Notes under the pieces: model-generated
The model's database searches: none
Seen by the model: only the letters and a program-made list of their open reading frames with translations
Told to the model about the DNA's origin: nothing
Shown here: in pieces, positions 14,469-22,113 of the stretch
Layout: every line of letters starts with the position of its first letter
Numbering within the stretch: position 1 is the first letter of the stretch
Position numbers and translations under genes: made by a program
Source of the DNA: CAZMVY01 sp964617875
GTDB lineage: Bacteria > Planctomycetota > Phycisphaerae > UBA1845 > PWPN01
DNA length: 23,431 nt
Assembly: GCA_964617875.1 (NCBI GenBank)
Contig: CAZUAI010000087.1
Span: forward strand, 1-23,431
Direction: 5' to 3'

Positions 14469-16698
14469 GCCCGCGCCTCGAACGGCGGCCGGCTCCGCGC
14501 GGAGCCGGCGGAACCGGGGGGCGCGGGCCGCGCGCGACCTTCTTCGCCGGCGGCGCCGCCGCACGGCCCGTCGCCGGCGCCAGGTCCAGTTCCCGTGCCG
14601 GGATGTTCACGCCGGCGATCCGGACCCGCATCCGGTCGCCGATGCGGATCCGCCGCCCGCTGCGCTGCCCGATCAGAGTGCCCTGGCGCTGGTTGAGTTC
14701 CCACCAGTCGTCCGGCAGGTCCGCGAGGCGGATCAGCCCGTCGATGAGGAACTCGCTGAGCTGCAGGAACACGCCGACGTTCGCGACGCCCGTCACAACG
14801 GCATCGTACTCATCGCCCAGATGCTTCTCGAGAAGCTGGAGGACGAGCACCTTCTTGATCTCGCGCTCGGCGTTCTCGGCGTGCCGCTCGGCCAGGCTGC
14901 AGTGCTTTCCGGCCTCGACGACCTCGGCGTGCGACGGAATGCCGCGGCGGTCCTTCTTCCTTCCCTCGAGGCCGCCCGTCAGGTGCCGGTCGAGCAGCCG
15001 GTGCACCATCAGGTCCGGGTAGCGGCGGATGGGCGACGTGAAGTGGCAGTAGTGCTCGCTCGCGAGGGCGAAGTGCCCCTCGTGTTTCGGCGAGTAGACG
15101 GCCTTCTGCTGCGAACGCAGGACGGCCAGGTGGACGGCGAAGCACTCGGGCTTGCCGCGGGTGGCGTCGAGCAGGCCCTGGATGTCGGACCGCGTCACCG
15201 TCTTCGGCAGGTTGTAGCCCATGATGCGGACGAACTGGCCGAGCTGCCGGGCCGTCTCGGCGTCGGGCTCGGGGTGGATCCGCCGGAGGTACGGCACGCC
15301 CAGCCGGTACAGCAGACGCGCGACGGCCTCGTTCGCCTCGACCATGAACATCTCGATCAGCGTGTGCGAGAAGCTCGTGTCCGCCGGCCGGGCCCCGGTG
15401 ACGTTGCCGTCGGCGTCGAGGTTCAGCTCGACATCCGGCAGGTCGAGCACGAGCATCCCGTCGCTCAATCGCCGCCGCCGGATCGTGCGGGCCAGCTTCT
15501 CCATCGCGCGGAGCGTCTCGACGAGTTCGCGCGGGAATCCGCCGGTGCGGCCCTCGAGGATGTGCGTCGCCTCGCCGTACGTCAGCCGCTTCCGCGACCG
15601 GATGACGGCGTTGGCGAAACGCGAGCCGGCGGGCCGGCCCCTGGCGTCGAAACGGATGAACGCGCTCTTGACCAGCCGCGGCTGGTCCTGCTGAAGGCTG
15701 CACAGGCCGTTCGAAAGCACCTCGGGCAGCATCGGCACCACGTGGCCGGGGAAGTAGACGCTGTTGGCGCGCTTGTACGCTTCGGCGTCGAGGGGGCCGC
15801 CCGGCCGCACGAACGCGCTCACGTCGGCGATGTGCACGCCGAGTTCCCACTCGTCGCGTCCGAGGCGGCGGAGCGAGATCGCGTCGTCGTAGTCCCTGGC
15901 GTCGTCGGGATCGATGGTAAACGTAAGCGTGTCGCGAAGGTCCTCGCGTGCGCGCAGCTCGCGGTCCAGGTCGAACGCCCGCGCCGCACGGCGCGCATCG
16001 TCGAGCACCTCCTCGGGAAACTCCTCCGGGAGGTGATACTGGTAGATGATGCTCCGGACGGCGACGCCCGCCTCGCCGGTCCGGCCGAGCCGCTTGACGA
16101 TCACGCCGCGGGCGGGCCGGCGGCCGCACGGGTATTCGGTAATCTCCACGACAACCTGGTCGCCCGCGCGAGCCGCCTTGGCGGCGACGTCGCCGACCTC
16201 GATCGGAACGTTGAGCGTGTTGCCGTCGGGCCAGACGAACCAGCCCGCCGTCTCGCGCCGGAGCTGGCCGACGAACTGACTGTGGCCGCGGGCGATCACC
16301 TCGACGATGCGGCCCTCGTGCAGCATCCGCTCGCCGCGCCGGCCCTTGCGGAGGACGCGGGCCCGCACCGTGTCGCCCGTGACGGCGTCCAGCGACTCGC
16401 CCGGCGGGACGTAGAGGTCGCCATGCTCGTCCGGCGACTCGGGCACGACGAATCCGAACCCGCGCGGGTTGGCCCGGTACGTGCCGACGATCATCCCCGG
16501 CGTCCGCGGCAGCATGACGGCGTTGCCGCCGCCGAGGACGACCCGCCCGGCGCGCATCAGCGACTTGATGCTCTCGCGAAACTCGGAATACTCTTCGTCC
16601 TCGATGCCCATCGAGCGGGCGAGCGCGCGGACCTTCTGCGGCCGGTACGACGAGCCCGCGAGGTACTTCAGGATACGTTCGGACGTTGGATCCGGCAT
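14458..16698 (-). CDS. rnr: Ribonuclease R (RNB-family 3'-5' exoribonuclease)
   Basis: 746 residues, normal for RNase R. Order: N-terminal winged-helix-like segment (about 1-65), cold-shock OB domains (PRGFGFVVPES, GDLYVPP; about 68-190), and the RNB catalytic domain from about 255 with TIDPDDARDYDDAIS (261-275), whose aspartates hold the two catalytic magnesium ions. Further RNB motifs include GVHIADVSAFV, FPGHVVPMLPEVLSNGLCSL and HFTSPIRRYPDLMVHRLL. A C-terminal S1 domain (VTGVANVGVFLQLSEF) and a basic Arg/Pro/Ala tail follow. It degrades structured RNA from the 3' end in the cytoplasm. The ATG at 16698 has GAGAG six bases upstream. The start lies three bases after the stop of the truncated toxin remnant, so part of its natural leader may derive from that element. 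Confidence 0.96.
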   Translation of the reverse strand: MPDPTSERILKYLAGSSYRPQKVRALARSMGIEDEEYSEFRESIKSLMRAGRVVLGGGNAVMLPRTPGMIVGTYRANPRGFGFVVPESPDEHGDLYVPPGESLDAVTGDTVRARVLRKGRRGERMLHEGRIVEVIARGHSQFVGQLRRETAGWFVWPDGNTLNVPIEVGDVAAKAARAGDQVVVEITEYPCGRRPARGVIVKRLGRTGEAGVAVRSIIYQYHLPEEFPEEVLDDARRAARAFDLDRELRAREDLRDTLTFTIDPDDARDYDDAISLRRLGRDEWELGVHIADVSAFVRPGGPLDAEAYKRANSVYFPGHVVPMLPEVLSNGLCSLQQDQPRLVKSAFIRFDARGRPAGSRFANAVIRSRKRLTYGEATHILEGRTGGFPRELVETLRAMEKLARTIRRRRLSDGMLVLDLPDVELNLDADGNVTGARPADTSFSHTLIEMFMVEANEAVARLLYRLGVPYLRRIHPEPDAETARQLGQFVRIMGYNLPKTVTRSDIQGLLDATRGKPECFAVHLAVLRSQQKAVYSPKHEGHFALASEHYCHFTSPIRRYPDLMVHRLLDRHLTGGLEGRKKDRRGIPSHAEVVEAGKHCSLAERHAENAEREIKKVLVLQLLEKHLGDEYDAVVTGVANVGVFLQLSEFLIDGLIRLADLPDDWWELNQRQGTLIGQRSGRRIRIGDRMRVRIAGVNIPARELDLAPATGRAAAPPAKKVARGPRPPVPPAPRGAGRRSRRGRGR

Positions 16699-16701
16699 GA
16701 A

Positions 16702-16809
16702 TCACTCTCGCATCAGGTCCGGCGGCGCACCCGTACCCGCCCCGTAGCCGTGGGATCGCAGCATCTCGCCGAGCGATGCCGACAACACCTCATCCAACTT
16801 GGCCTGCAT
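16702..16809 (-). pseudogene. Truncated DUF5615 (PIN-like) toxin remnant
   Basis: A 35-codon frame starts MQAKLDEVLSASLGEMLRSH, then GYGAGTGAPPDLMRE and a stop. The spacing K-L-D-E-x-L-x3-L-x2-x-L-R-x2-G-x3-x-T matches the N-terminus of DUF5615 PIN-like toxins (typically KLDENLP..LAELLR..GHDA.T), which run to about 110-120 residues. The remaining two thirds and the nuclease acidic residues are missing. It sits where a DUF5615 partner is expected, immediately after the DUF433 remnant, and ends three bases before the RNase R start codon. I infer a dead toxin. Confidence 0.55.
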
Positions 16810-16814
16810 GGCGT

Positions 16815-17028
16815 TCAAGCGACGAGCGTATTGTGCGTTGCTTCGGCCGCGCAGCAGAGCGCGGCCCGAAGGTCCTCACGACACAGTTGCGGGTACTCAG
16901 ACCGAAGGTCATTCGACGCTCAAATCAGCCAGGATCGACACCGGAATGCGCGTTCCGCGAATGCAGGGCTCGCCCCCGTGAAGGTCGGGATCACAGACGA
17001 CGCGCTCGCGCCAGCGTTCGTCATTCAT
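16815..17028 (-). pseudogene. Frameshifted DUF433 antitoxin
   Basis: From an ATG at 17028 with GGAGG seven bases upstream, the first 38 codons read a textbook DUF433 start (RERVVCDPDLHGGEPCIRGT, then RIPVSILADL) and hit a stop at 16911-16909. A second frame, starting at about 16913, continues the same family to 16815 (NDLRSEYPQLCREDLRAALC, then CAAEATHNTLVA). Together they make one DUF433 domain interrupted by a frameshift with a few residues lost at the SILADL junction. DUF433 proteins are VapB-like antitoxins usually paired with DUF5615. A sequencing error could mimic this, but the truncated partner next to it favours real decay. Confidence 0.75.
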
Positions 17029-17096
17029 CGTGGGGCCTCCGTCATTCCACGGCGCCTCCGCCGTGCACGCAGACCGGATCGTACACAACCCCCCGC

Positions 17097-17102
17097 ATTA
17101 TA
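17097..17102 (-). promoter_or_regulatory. Consensus -10 upstream of the antitoxin remnant
   Basis: TATAAT on the minus strand lies two bases past the stop of the 17105-17938 gene and about 70 bases before the DUF433 start. No good -35 is found at 16-18 bases, so this is a partial call. Confidence 0.35.
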
Positions 17103-17104
17103 CC

Positions 17105-17938
17105 CTACCGCGGCCCGTAGTCGATCAACTCCATCGCAGCGTACGGCCGGCCGTCGGCCGTCATCTCCATCCGCACCAGACCGTAGGCGGGCGCCTTCGC
17201 GCAGTACCAGCTCCGGCGGACGTAGGCGACCTCCTCGTCGGTCCATGTTTCGGTCACGAGTCGGCAGGGCCAGACGCTCCCGGCCGCCTCGACAGCGGCC
17301 TCGGTTACGGCGACGTCGGCCGGAACGCGGGCGGGATGCACCAGGATGGGATCACGATCCGGCGGCTCGCGGCGGATCGCCGGGCGTCCGAACGGCCGGC
17401 CCCGCCGGAACATCTTCACCTCGACGAGGACCGCCCCGGATTCGACGCCGACGACGCGGACCTCCTGGCTCTGGTCATCACGCATCCGGTAGCGGCACCA
17501 CTCGCCGGCGACCGCGTCCTGGAGCGGAGCGAAGACGGGCCCTGAAGCGGCGGCCGAGGCGGGTGCCGTGGTGAAGGATGGAGCGTCTGATGATGTCGGC
17601 GCGGGCGCGGTGTCGGTTTTCTCTGCTTCGTCCACCGGAGGGCCCGGCACCGATGCCGGCCCGCCGGACGGCCGGCGGACCCCGTTGAGCGGCTCCCGAA
17701 GCGATTGCCTGCCCGGGGCCTGAACGTGTTGGTTCCTGGCGACACAGGCATGGTCGTCGAAGAAAAGGGCCATGCCCGAAAGGGCCGGCCAATACGCGAC
17801 CAGCATGATCGCGCCGACGGCGAACGTCAGCACGGCCGGCAGCAAAAATCGCCGAAAGCCTGCGGGCACGGCGGCACCCGCGCGAGATCGCGCCGCCGTG
17901 TCGTCTGGGGAACCCCCACTGGACTGCGCCTTATCCAT
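17105..17938 (-). CDS. Chimeric membrane-anchored protein: glycosyltransferase-like N-terminus plus unknown domain
   Basis: 277 residues. One membrane helix (FLLPAVLTFAVGAIMLVAYW, about residues 31-50) is followed by PALSGMALFFDDHACVARN and QHVQAPGRQSLRE. That is how large TPR-containing O-mannosyl or GlcNAc-type glycosyltransferase membrane proteins begin (WPAL.G.F.FDDH..I..N..V..P..SL). The match then stops. A low-complexity Ala/Pro/Thr linker (about 85-140) leads to a compact C-terminal domain (GEWCRYRMRDDQSQEVRVVG to APAYGLVRMEMTADGRPYAA), probably beta-rich and exposed outside the membrane. This domain resembles uncharacterised planctomycete proteins. It may be a real fusion or the residue of a deletion that joined two genes. 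No clear ribosome binding site precedes the ATG at 17938. Function unknown. Confidence 0.65.
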   Translation of the reverse strand: MDKAQSSGGSPDDTAARSRAGAAVPAGFRRFLLPAVLTFAVGAIMLVAYWPALSGMALFFDDHACVARNQHVQAPGRQSLREPLNGVRRPSGGPASVPGPPVDEAEKTDTAPAPTSSDAPSFTTAPASAAASGPVFAPLQDAVAGEWCRYRMRDDQSQEVRVVGVESGAVLVEVKMFRRGRPFGRPAIRREPPDRDPILVHPARVPADVAVTEAAVEAAGSVWPCRLVTETWTDEEVAYVRRSWYCAKAPAYGLVRMEMTADGRPYAAMELIDYGPR

Positions 17939-18114
17939 GTGCGATCGCCGTCGAACCCGGATCGGGTGATGTGATAGTCAATCGCGGCGAAGAAGGCAAG
18001 ATCGCGAACGGTCTCGCGGGCTCCGTGCCGCGTTCCGTGAACGAGGCGATGGGCTCCCCAGACCGACCCCTTTCCGCCGCCGCGCTTGCCGGTGTGTGAG
18101 AACAGGATTAGCTT

Positions 18115-18206
18115 AGAGCCTGTTCCGGCAGATCGCAGCACGGGCCCCCTGCCCGCGCATTCACAGGCCGCAAGCCTGTACCACGGGATCTGCCGGGACA
18201 GGCTCT
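18115..18206. repeat. 92-base element with 20-base inverted ends (MITE-like or structured leader)
   Basis: AGAGCCTGTTCCGGCAGATC (18115-18134) and GATCTGCCGGGACAGGCTCT (18187-18206) are reverse complements with one mismatch in 20. A second inverted repeat, ACAGGC-CGCAA-GCCTGT (18163-18179), sits inside and repeats the same hexamer found in the outer arms. There is no coding sequence inside. It occupies much of the 329-base divergent space 17939-18267. No obvious target-site duplication flanks it. Confidence 0.7.
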
Positions 18207-18267
18207 CACGCCCGCCGGCCGATGGGTTCGGTCTTGCGGACGGCTTCGCTTCAGCAAGGAGCATTCG

Positions 18268-20568
18268 ATGAGCAAGCGGTCTTGGTGGCTCACCGGCGGG
18301 CTCGCGGCATCGCTCGCGGTGTTTCCCGGCTGCGCGCCCGGCGGCGCGCCGCGCATGGCGACAGAACCGGCCGTTCGCGTCGGCGGCGAGGCCTTCGCGA
18401 CGGCGATGCGGGCCCGGCTGGAGAAGGCCCTCGACCGCTGGTGCCGCTGGATGTCCGGGTACCTGTACAACGTTCCCGGCACGGACCTCTACACGCTCAA
18501 TCCGACGGCGGGCACGGGCGCGAACCCGTACCGCGACATCGCCGGCAACGACTATGCCGCCGCCGCCGTCGGCTATTGGCTCAAACGGGCCAACCCCGAC
18601 GAGGCCACCGCCAGGCCGCTCCGCGGGCTGATCAAGCTCGCGATCGGCACGCACATCGCCGTGAAGACGATCGACCGGCCGGACTTCACGAAATGGGGCT
18701 CGACTGTCTCGTTCTCCGACGACTGGCACGCCTGCCTGCACGTCGCCGCCATGGCCATGCTGGCGATGGATGCCCTGCCGCCGGAGCAGCAGGAGCAGCT
18801 CCGCACGATGCTTCGCTGGGAGGCGGACCACCGCACAAAGATCGGCATCGCCAGGGAAGGCCGGACCCTCCCCGGCCGCATGCCCGACCACTCCTGCGGC
18901 GAGTCGAACGCATGGACGGCCGCCGTGATCCAGCTCGCGCGGACGACCTTTGCGGACACGGACCGCGAGGACGCCTGGCGCGAGGCCGCGATCCAGTTCT
19001 CGCTGAACGCCATGTGCGTGCCGGACGACATGACCTCGGACCGCGTCGTCGCCGGCAAACCCCTCAAGGACCGGGTCAAGGGCGCGAACTTCGAACCCGG
19101 CGGGATCCAGGAGCACCACGGGTTCTACCACCCCGGCTACATCGGCTGGCCGCTGGCATACCAGGCATTCGCGATGCTGCTCGACGAGCATCTGCCCGAG
19201 GCGCGGCGAAACCCCGACGTCTACCTCAACAACTACAGGCTCGTCTTCGACCGCCTGAAGCAGGGTACGTTCGCGAACGGCCGGTTCATCCACTGCGCCG
19301 GCGACGACTGGATCACGTACGGCTACGGCAACAGCAAGATCCTGCCCGTGGGGCTCTTCGTCGCGGCCCGCTTCGGCGATCCCGACGCCACGCGCCTGGC
19401 CGATCAGTGGCTGCGGCTGAAGGAGCACGAGCAGTCGCTGACGGGCGGCGGGCTGGTGTCGGCACGGCTGGCGTCGTTCCAGCGGCTCCGGGTGAACGAC
19501 CTCGCGTGGTACGAGGCGCAGGAGGGCGTCGCGCTCGCGCAGGCCCTGTGGGTGCTCGACCGGATCGACACGAAGGCGATTCCGCCGCCCTCGACCGAGG
19601 CCGAGTACAACGCCCGCAACATCGGCACGTATCACGAGCCGAACGCAAACCTCGTCTGGCACCGCGACAGGCACCGTTGGGCGTCGTTCTGCTGGCGAAG
19701 CTGCTACAGCGAGTGGCAGGCGATCGTCCAGCCGGCGGACCTGCCGGAGCTGCTCAAGTTCAACCACAACTCGACGGGGATCTGCGAGTTCATGGGCGCC
19801 CTCGGCGGGGCGAAGATCCAGTGGTTCAGGACCGAAACGTTCAAGGACGGCGGCTTCTGGTCGCTGGGCACGATCGACCGCGAGTCGAAGAAGACGCTCG
19901 CCCGCATCGTATCGCCGCTGATCCGCCAGCACCAGGCGCTGATCGCCCTGCCGGAGGGGCCGTCGATCTTCGTCGATCAGTGCCAGGCGCTCGACCAGTT
20001 GTGGATCCAGCGGACCGGGGCGCTCGGCATGCGGCTCGCCGCCGACGTGTTCAACGAAAGCCGGGTGCGGCTGACGGTCAACGGTCGCGAGCGGGCCTTC
20101 GGCCAGGCCGCCTGTCGGGACACGTGGCACGATCTCGGCGCGCGGTCGATCACGATCGAAAGAAAGCTCACCATCCACGCCGCCGCCGGCGAGGGGACGT
20201 TCCAGTTGCTCCAGAAGCGCAAACGCCCGGCCGACCGGTCGGAGCTGCTCTGGCCGAACGACCCCTTCGGCTCGGAGGAATCGCTGTTGTCGCACGAGCT
20301 GTACTTCGGGCCGCCGGCGTATGATCGCCTGCGGATCGTCAGCCCGCAGGAATGGTTCCGCAACGCGGTGTTGGTGTTCTATTGCGACCCGGCATCCACG
20401 CCGGCCACATGCCGGGCCGTCGTCACGGGGCAGCACCCGTGCTTCGCCGTCCACCTGCCGGACGTCAAGCGCACGGTCGCGATCAACTTCGCCGACTCGG
20501 AACAGACAACGGACTCGCCGTCCGGCCGGATCACCGTCGGGCCGCGAAGCGTAAGGGAGGTCCCATGA
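18268..20568 (+). CDS. Large lipoprotein, probable polysaccharide lyase / alpha-toroid enzyme
   Basis: 766 residues. The ATG at 18268 has AAGGAG six bases upstream. The N-terminus ends in an imperfect lipobox, AVFPGC (Cys22), suggesting an exported, possibly lipid-anchored protein. Residues about 40-400 look like helical hairpins of an alpha/alpha toroid, with conserved-looking DHSCGESNAW (about 208) and EHHGFYHPGY (about 282-291), a His/Tyr cluster reminiscent of heparinase or hyaluronate-lyase active sites. Residues about 430-750 look like the beta-sandwich that follows the toroid in such lyases (GICEFMGALGG, DGGFWSLGTIDRES, IFVDQCQALDQL). I infer cleavage of an acidic, perhaps sulfated, polysaccharide. 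No named family is certain. The stop overlaps the start of a tiny ORF as ATGA. Confidence 0.6.
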   Translation: MSKRSWWLTGGLAASLAVFPGCAPGGAPRMATEPAVRVGGEAFATAMRARLEKALDRWCRWMSGYLYNVPGTDLYTLNPTAGTGANPYRDIAGNDYAAAAVGYWLKRANPDEATARPLRGLIKLAIGTHIAVKTIDRPDFTKWGSTVSFSDDWHACLHVAAMAMLAMDALPPEQQEQLRTMLRWEADHRTKIGIAREGRTLPGRMPDHSCGESNAWTAAVIQLARTTFADTDREDAWREAAIQFSLNAMCVPDDMTSDRVVAGKPLKDRVKGANFEPGGIQEHHGFYHPGYIGWPLAYQAFAMLLDEHLPEARRNPDVYLNNYRLVFDRLKQGTFANGRFIHCAGDDWITYGYGNSKILPVGLFVAARFGDPDATRLADQWLRLKEHEQSLTGGGLVSARLASFQRLRVNDLAWYEAQEGVALAQALWVLDRIDTKAIPPPSTEAEYNARNIGTYHEPNANLVWHRDRHRWASFCWRSCYSEWQAIVQPADLPELLKFNHNSTGICEFMGALGGAKIQWFRTETFKDGGFWSLGTIDRESKKTLARIVSPLIRQHQALIALPEGPSIFVDQCQALDQLWIQRTGALGMRLAADVFNESRVRLTVNGRERAFGQAACRDTWHDLGARSITIERKLTIHAAAGEGTFQLLQKRKRPADRSELLWPNDPFGSEESLLSHELYFGPPAYDRLRIVSPQEWFRNAVLVFYCDPASTPATCRAVVTGQHPCFAVHLPDVKRTVAINFADSEQTTDSPSGRITVGPRSVREVP

Positions 20569-20744
20569 GCCGCATGAGACTCACTGCGTTTCAAACCGAT
20601 CCCGCGTTGCGTGCCGCCGGCGGGATTGCCGGATCGCTCCGACGAACCCGGCGCAGCGGCGCGCCCGTTTCGCGGCGCGAGGTCCTTGCGGTACCCGCTC
20701 CGGTCGCCAGTGACGCGTTCCGTTCAGGGATCGGCAACGCCTGA
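20565..20744 (+). CDS. Small ORF with twin-arginine motif (possible truncated gene)
   Basis: 59 codons from an ATG that overlaps the lyase-like gene's stop by four bases, with a strong AGGGAGG just upstream. The sequence contains SRREVLAVPAP (residues 36-46), similar to a Tat signal (SRRxFLK), but the frame ends before any mature domain. Its last 21 bases overlap the 3' end of the phosphoesterase gene on the other strand. It could be the stub of a deleted Tat-exported partner. It has no other family match. Confidence 0.4.
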   Translation: MSRMRLTAFQTDPALRAAGGIAGSLRRTRRSGAPVSRREVLAVPAPVASDAFRSGIGNA

Positions 20745-21107
20745 CGGCAGGAAGAGCCACTCGTCTCGTTCGGACATGCGCGCGAGGCGAAACCGGCCGC
20801 GGAGGATTCGCCCGTGCAGATCAACCACCCATTCCCCCTCGTCCGTCTTGAGCGTCATGTACTCGCCCGAATCGGCAATCTGCACCCGGCCGCGACCGCC
20901 CGAGACCGCGCCCTCGTAGTCGAGATAGGCCTTTCGATGGTCGGCGATGCGCCGGGCCGCGACGGGGCCGTCTAGCGCAACTTCCGGTGGCGCCGAGAGT
21001 TGCCACGTGGCCAGCGACTCATCTTGTTCGAGCATCAGATCCCAGTGGCCGCCGGCCGATAGGTCATGGTACTGGACGACGAAACGGCGCGGTTGTCTGG
21101 GTTCCAT
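20724..21107 (-). CDS. Stand-alone LigD-type 3'-phosphoesterase domain protein
   Basis: 127 residues. FVVQYHD, GGHWDLMLEQDESLATWQLS and IADHRKAYLDYEG correspond to the conserved blocks of the 3'-phosphoesterase domain of bacterial LigD. Its metal ligands in Pseudomonas LigD (His42, His48, Asp50, His84) match His14, His21, Asp23 and His57 here. The first two histidines are seven residues apart, one more than in that reference. The domain removes 3'-phosphate or 3'-ribonucleotide from DNA ends during non-homologous end joining. Here it is free of ligase and polymerase domains, and neither is nearby. The ATG at 21107 lacks a strong ribosome binding site. A frame open further upstream passes through a run of nine G's (21121-21129) and has no family match. 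Confidence 0.85.
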   Translation of the reverse strand: MEPRQPRRFVVQYHDLSAGGHWDLMLEQDESLATWQLSAPPEVALDGPVAARRIADHRKAYLDYEGAVSGGRGRVQIADSGEYMTLKTDEGEWVVDLHGRILRGRFRLARMSERDEWLFLPSGVADP

Positions 21108-21133
21108 AGCGGGTGAATCCGGGGGGGGGTGAC

Positions 21134-21162
21134 TTGAAATCGTCACGCCCCGACGATAGCAT
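21134..21162 (+). promoter_or_regulatory. Promoter of the TPR lipoprotein gene with inverted repeat in the spacer
   Basis: TTGAAA (21134-21139), a 17-base spacer and TAGCAT (21157-21162) lie about 45 bases before the ATG at 21207. The spacer and its edges contain the perfect inverted repeat ATCGTC-N7-GACGAT (21139-21157), which could be a regulator site. Confidence 0.55.
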
Positions 21163-21206
21163 TGTACCGAGCACGGATGGTCATGCCGATGCCAAGGAGG
21201 ACGATC

Positions 21207-21908
21207 ATGATCCTGAGTCGAACTAGGGTCGCTATTGCGGCGACGGTTCTTGCCGCGATCTTGGTTGGCTGCACGGCGGATGTCAGCAAGGAACGGATGT
21301 ACGGCATCAGCCTGTACGAGTCGCAGCGGCACGTCGAGGCAATGGCCACGTTCCGTCACTGCCTTCTGCAGCACCCGAACGACGCGGAGTCGAACTACTA
21401 CATGGGCCTCTGCTACCGGTCGATCGCCGAGAAGAAGCGGCGCGAGGGCGACTTCGCCGGCGCCAACCGCGAGCTGGACACGGCCCTGATCTACTTCGGC
21501 CAGGCGATCCGCGAGTGGCCGAACTACACAGCGGCGATCAAGGCGCAGAACGAGGCGCTCGAGACGCGGGGCAAGCCGGATGAGGCGCTGGCCCGGGCGC
21601 AGCAGATTTCGAAGACGAACCGTCCCGACCCGAACGCACAGGTCTTCCTCGGCAAGCAGTACGCCAAGCGCGGCGATTTTGACAACGCGGCCCGCGCCTA
21701 TCACGTGGCGATCAAGGTGGATCCCGAAAACGCCCTGGCCTATGCGGAGCTGGGACGCCTTTACCTGCAGGCAGGCGACGTGCGGCTCGCCGGCACGCAC
21801 CTGCGGAAGGCCTACCAGATCAATCCGGCGGAGCCCGGCGTGGCGGCGGACCTCGAGCGGGTCTACGCCGCGCGGGATTCCGTACTGGTCTCGGACAGCA
21901 AGGAGTAG
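21207..21908 (+). CDS. TPR-repeat lipoprotein
   Basis: 233 residues. AAGGAGG lies exactly six bases before the ATG at 21207, which decides this start over upstream in-frame ATGs. The signal peptide ends in lipobox AILVGC (Cys22). The body has about four tetratricopeptide repeats: MYGISLYESQRHVEAMATFR, NYYMGLCYRSIAEKKRREGD with DTALIYFGQAIREWPN, AQVFLGKQYAKRGDFDNAAR, and AYAELGRLYLQAGDVRLAG. TPR arrays form protein-binding superhelices, so it is likely a scaffold or assembly factor at the outer or cytoplasmic membrane. Comparable proteins act in pilus or secretion assembly, but nothing here fixes the partner. A rho-independent terminator follows at 21944. Confidence 0.88.
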   Translation: MILSRTRVAIAATVLAAILVGCTADVSKERMYGISLYESQRHVEAMATFRHCLLQHPNDAESNYYMGLCYRSIAEKKRREGDFAGANRELDTALIYFGQAIREWPNYTAAIKAQNEALETRGKPDEALARAQQISKTNRPDPNAQVFLGKQYAKRGDFDNAARAYHVAIKVDPENALAYAELGRLYLQAGDVRLAGTHLRKAYQINPAEPGVAADLERVYAARDSVLVSDSKE

Positions 21909-21943
21909 AGGCGGCCGACAAACGGGGAAGTAAGCCATCGAGA

Positions 21944-21986
21944 AAGCGGGAGTGCCGAACGTTGCCTGGGCTCCCGCTTCTTCTTT
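21944..21986 (+). terminator. Rho-independent terminator after the TPR gene
   Basis: AAGCGGGAG (21944-21952) pairs with CTCCCGCTT (21971-21979) across an 18-base loop, followed by a T-rich CTTCTTT. It lies 36 bases after the TPR stop. Confidence 0.6.
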
Positions 21987-22113
21987 GCGCACGGGCCGGA
22001 CGGCGGGATCGGAACATCCCATCCGCCATCCGGGGCTGTCCCGTTCTCCCGCCTGCCGGCGTGGTTGCAGGGCCGTCGCCCCCGTCGTAGGATGCCGCCG
22101 CGGGGTTTCCGTG

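Noticed and set aside
14821..17574. 917-codon forward frame opposite RNase R
   Set aside because: It runs antisense through the whole RNase R gene and the TA remnant with biased composition and no domain.
17827..20454. 875-codon reverse frame opposite the lyase-like lipoprotein
   Set aside because: Shadow of the lipoprotein gene, which has a signal peptide and an exact ribosome binding site.
21121..21129. Run of nine G's upstream of the phosphoesterase gene
   Set aside because: Could be a phase-variable tract, but it lies before the most likely start and may also be a sequencing artefact; not enough to claim variation.
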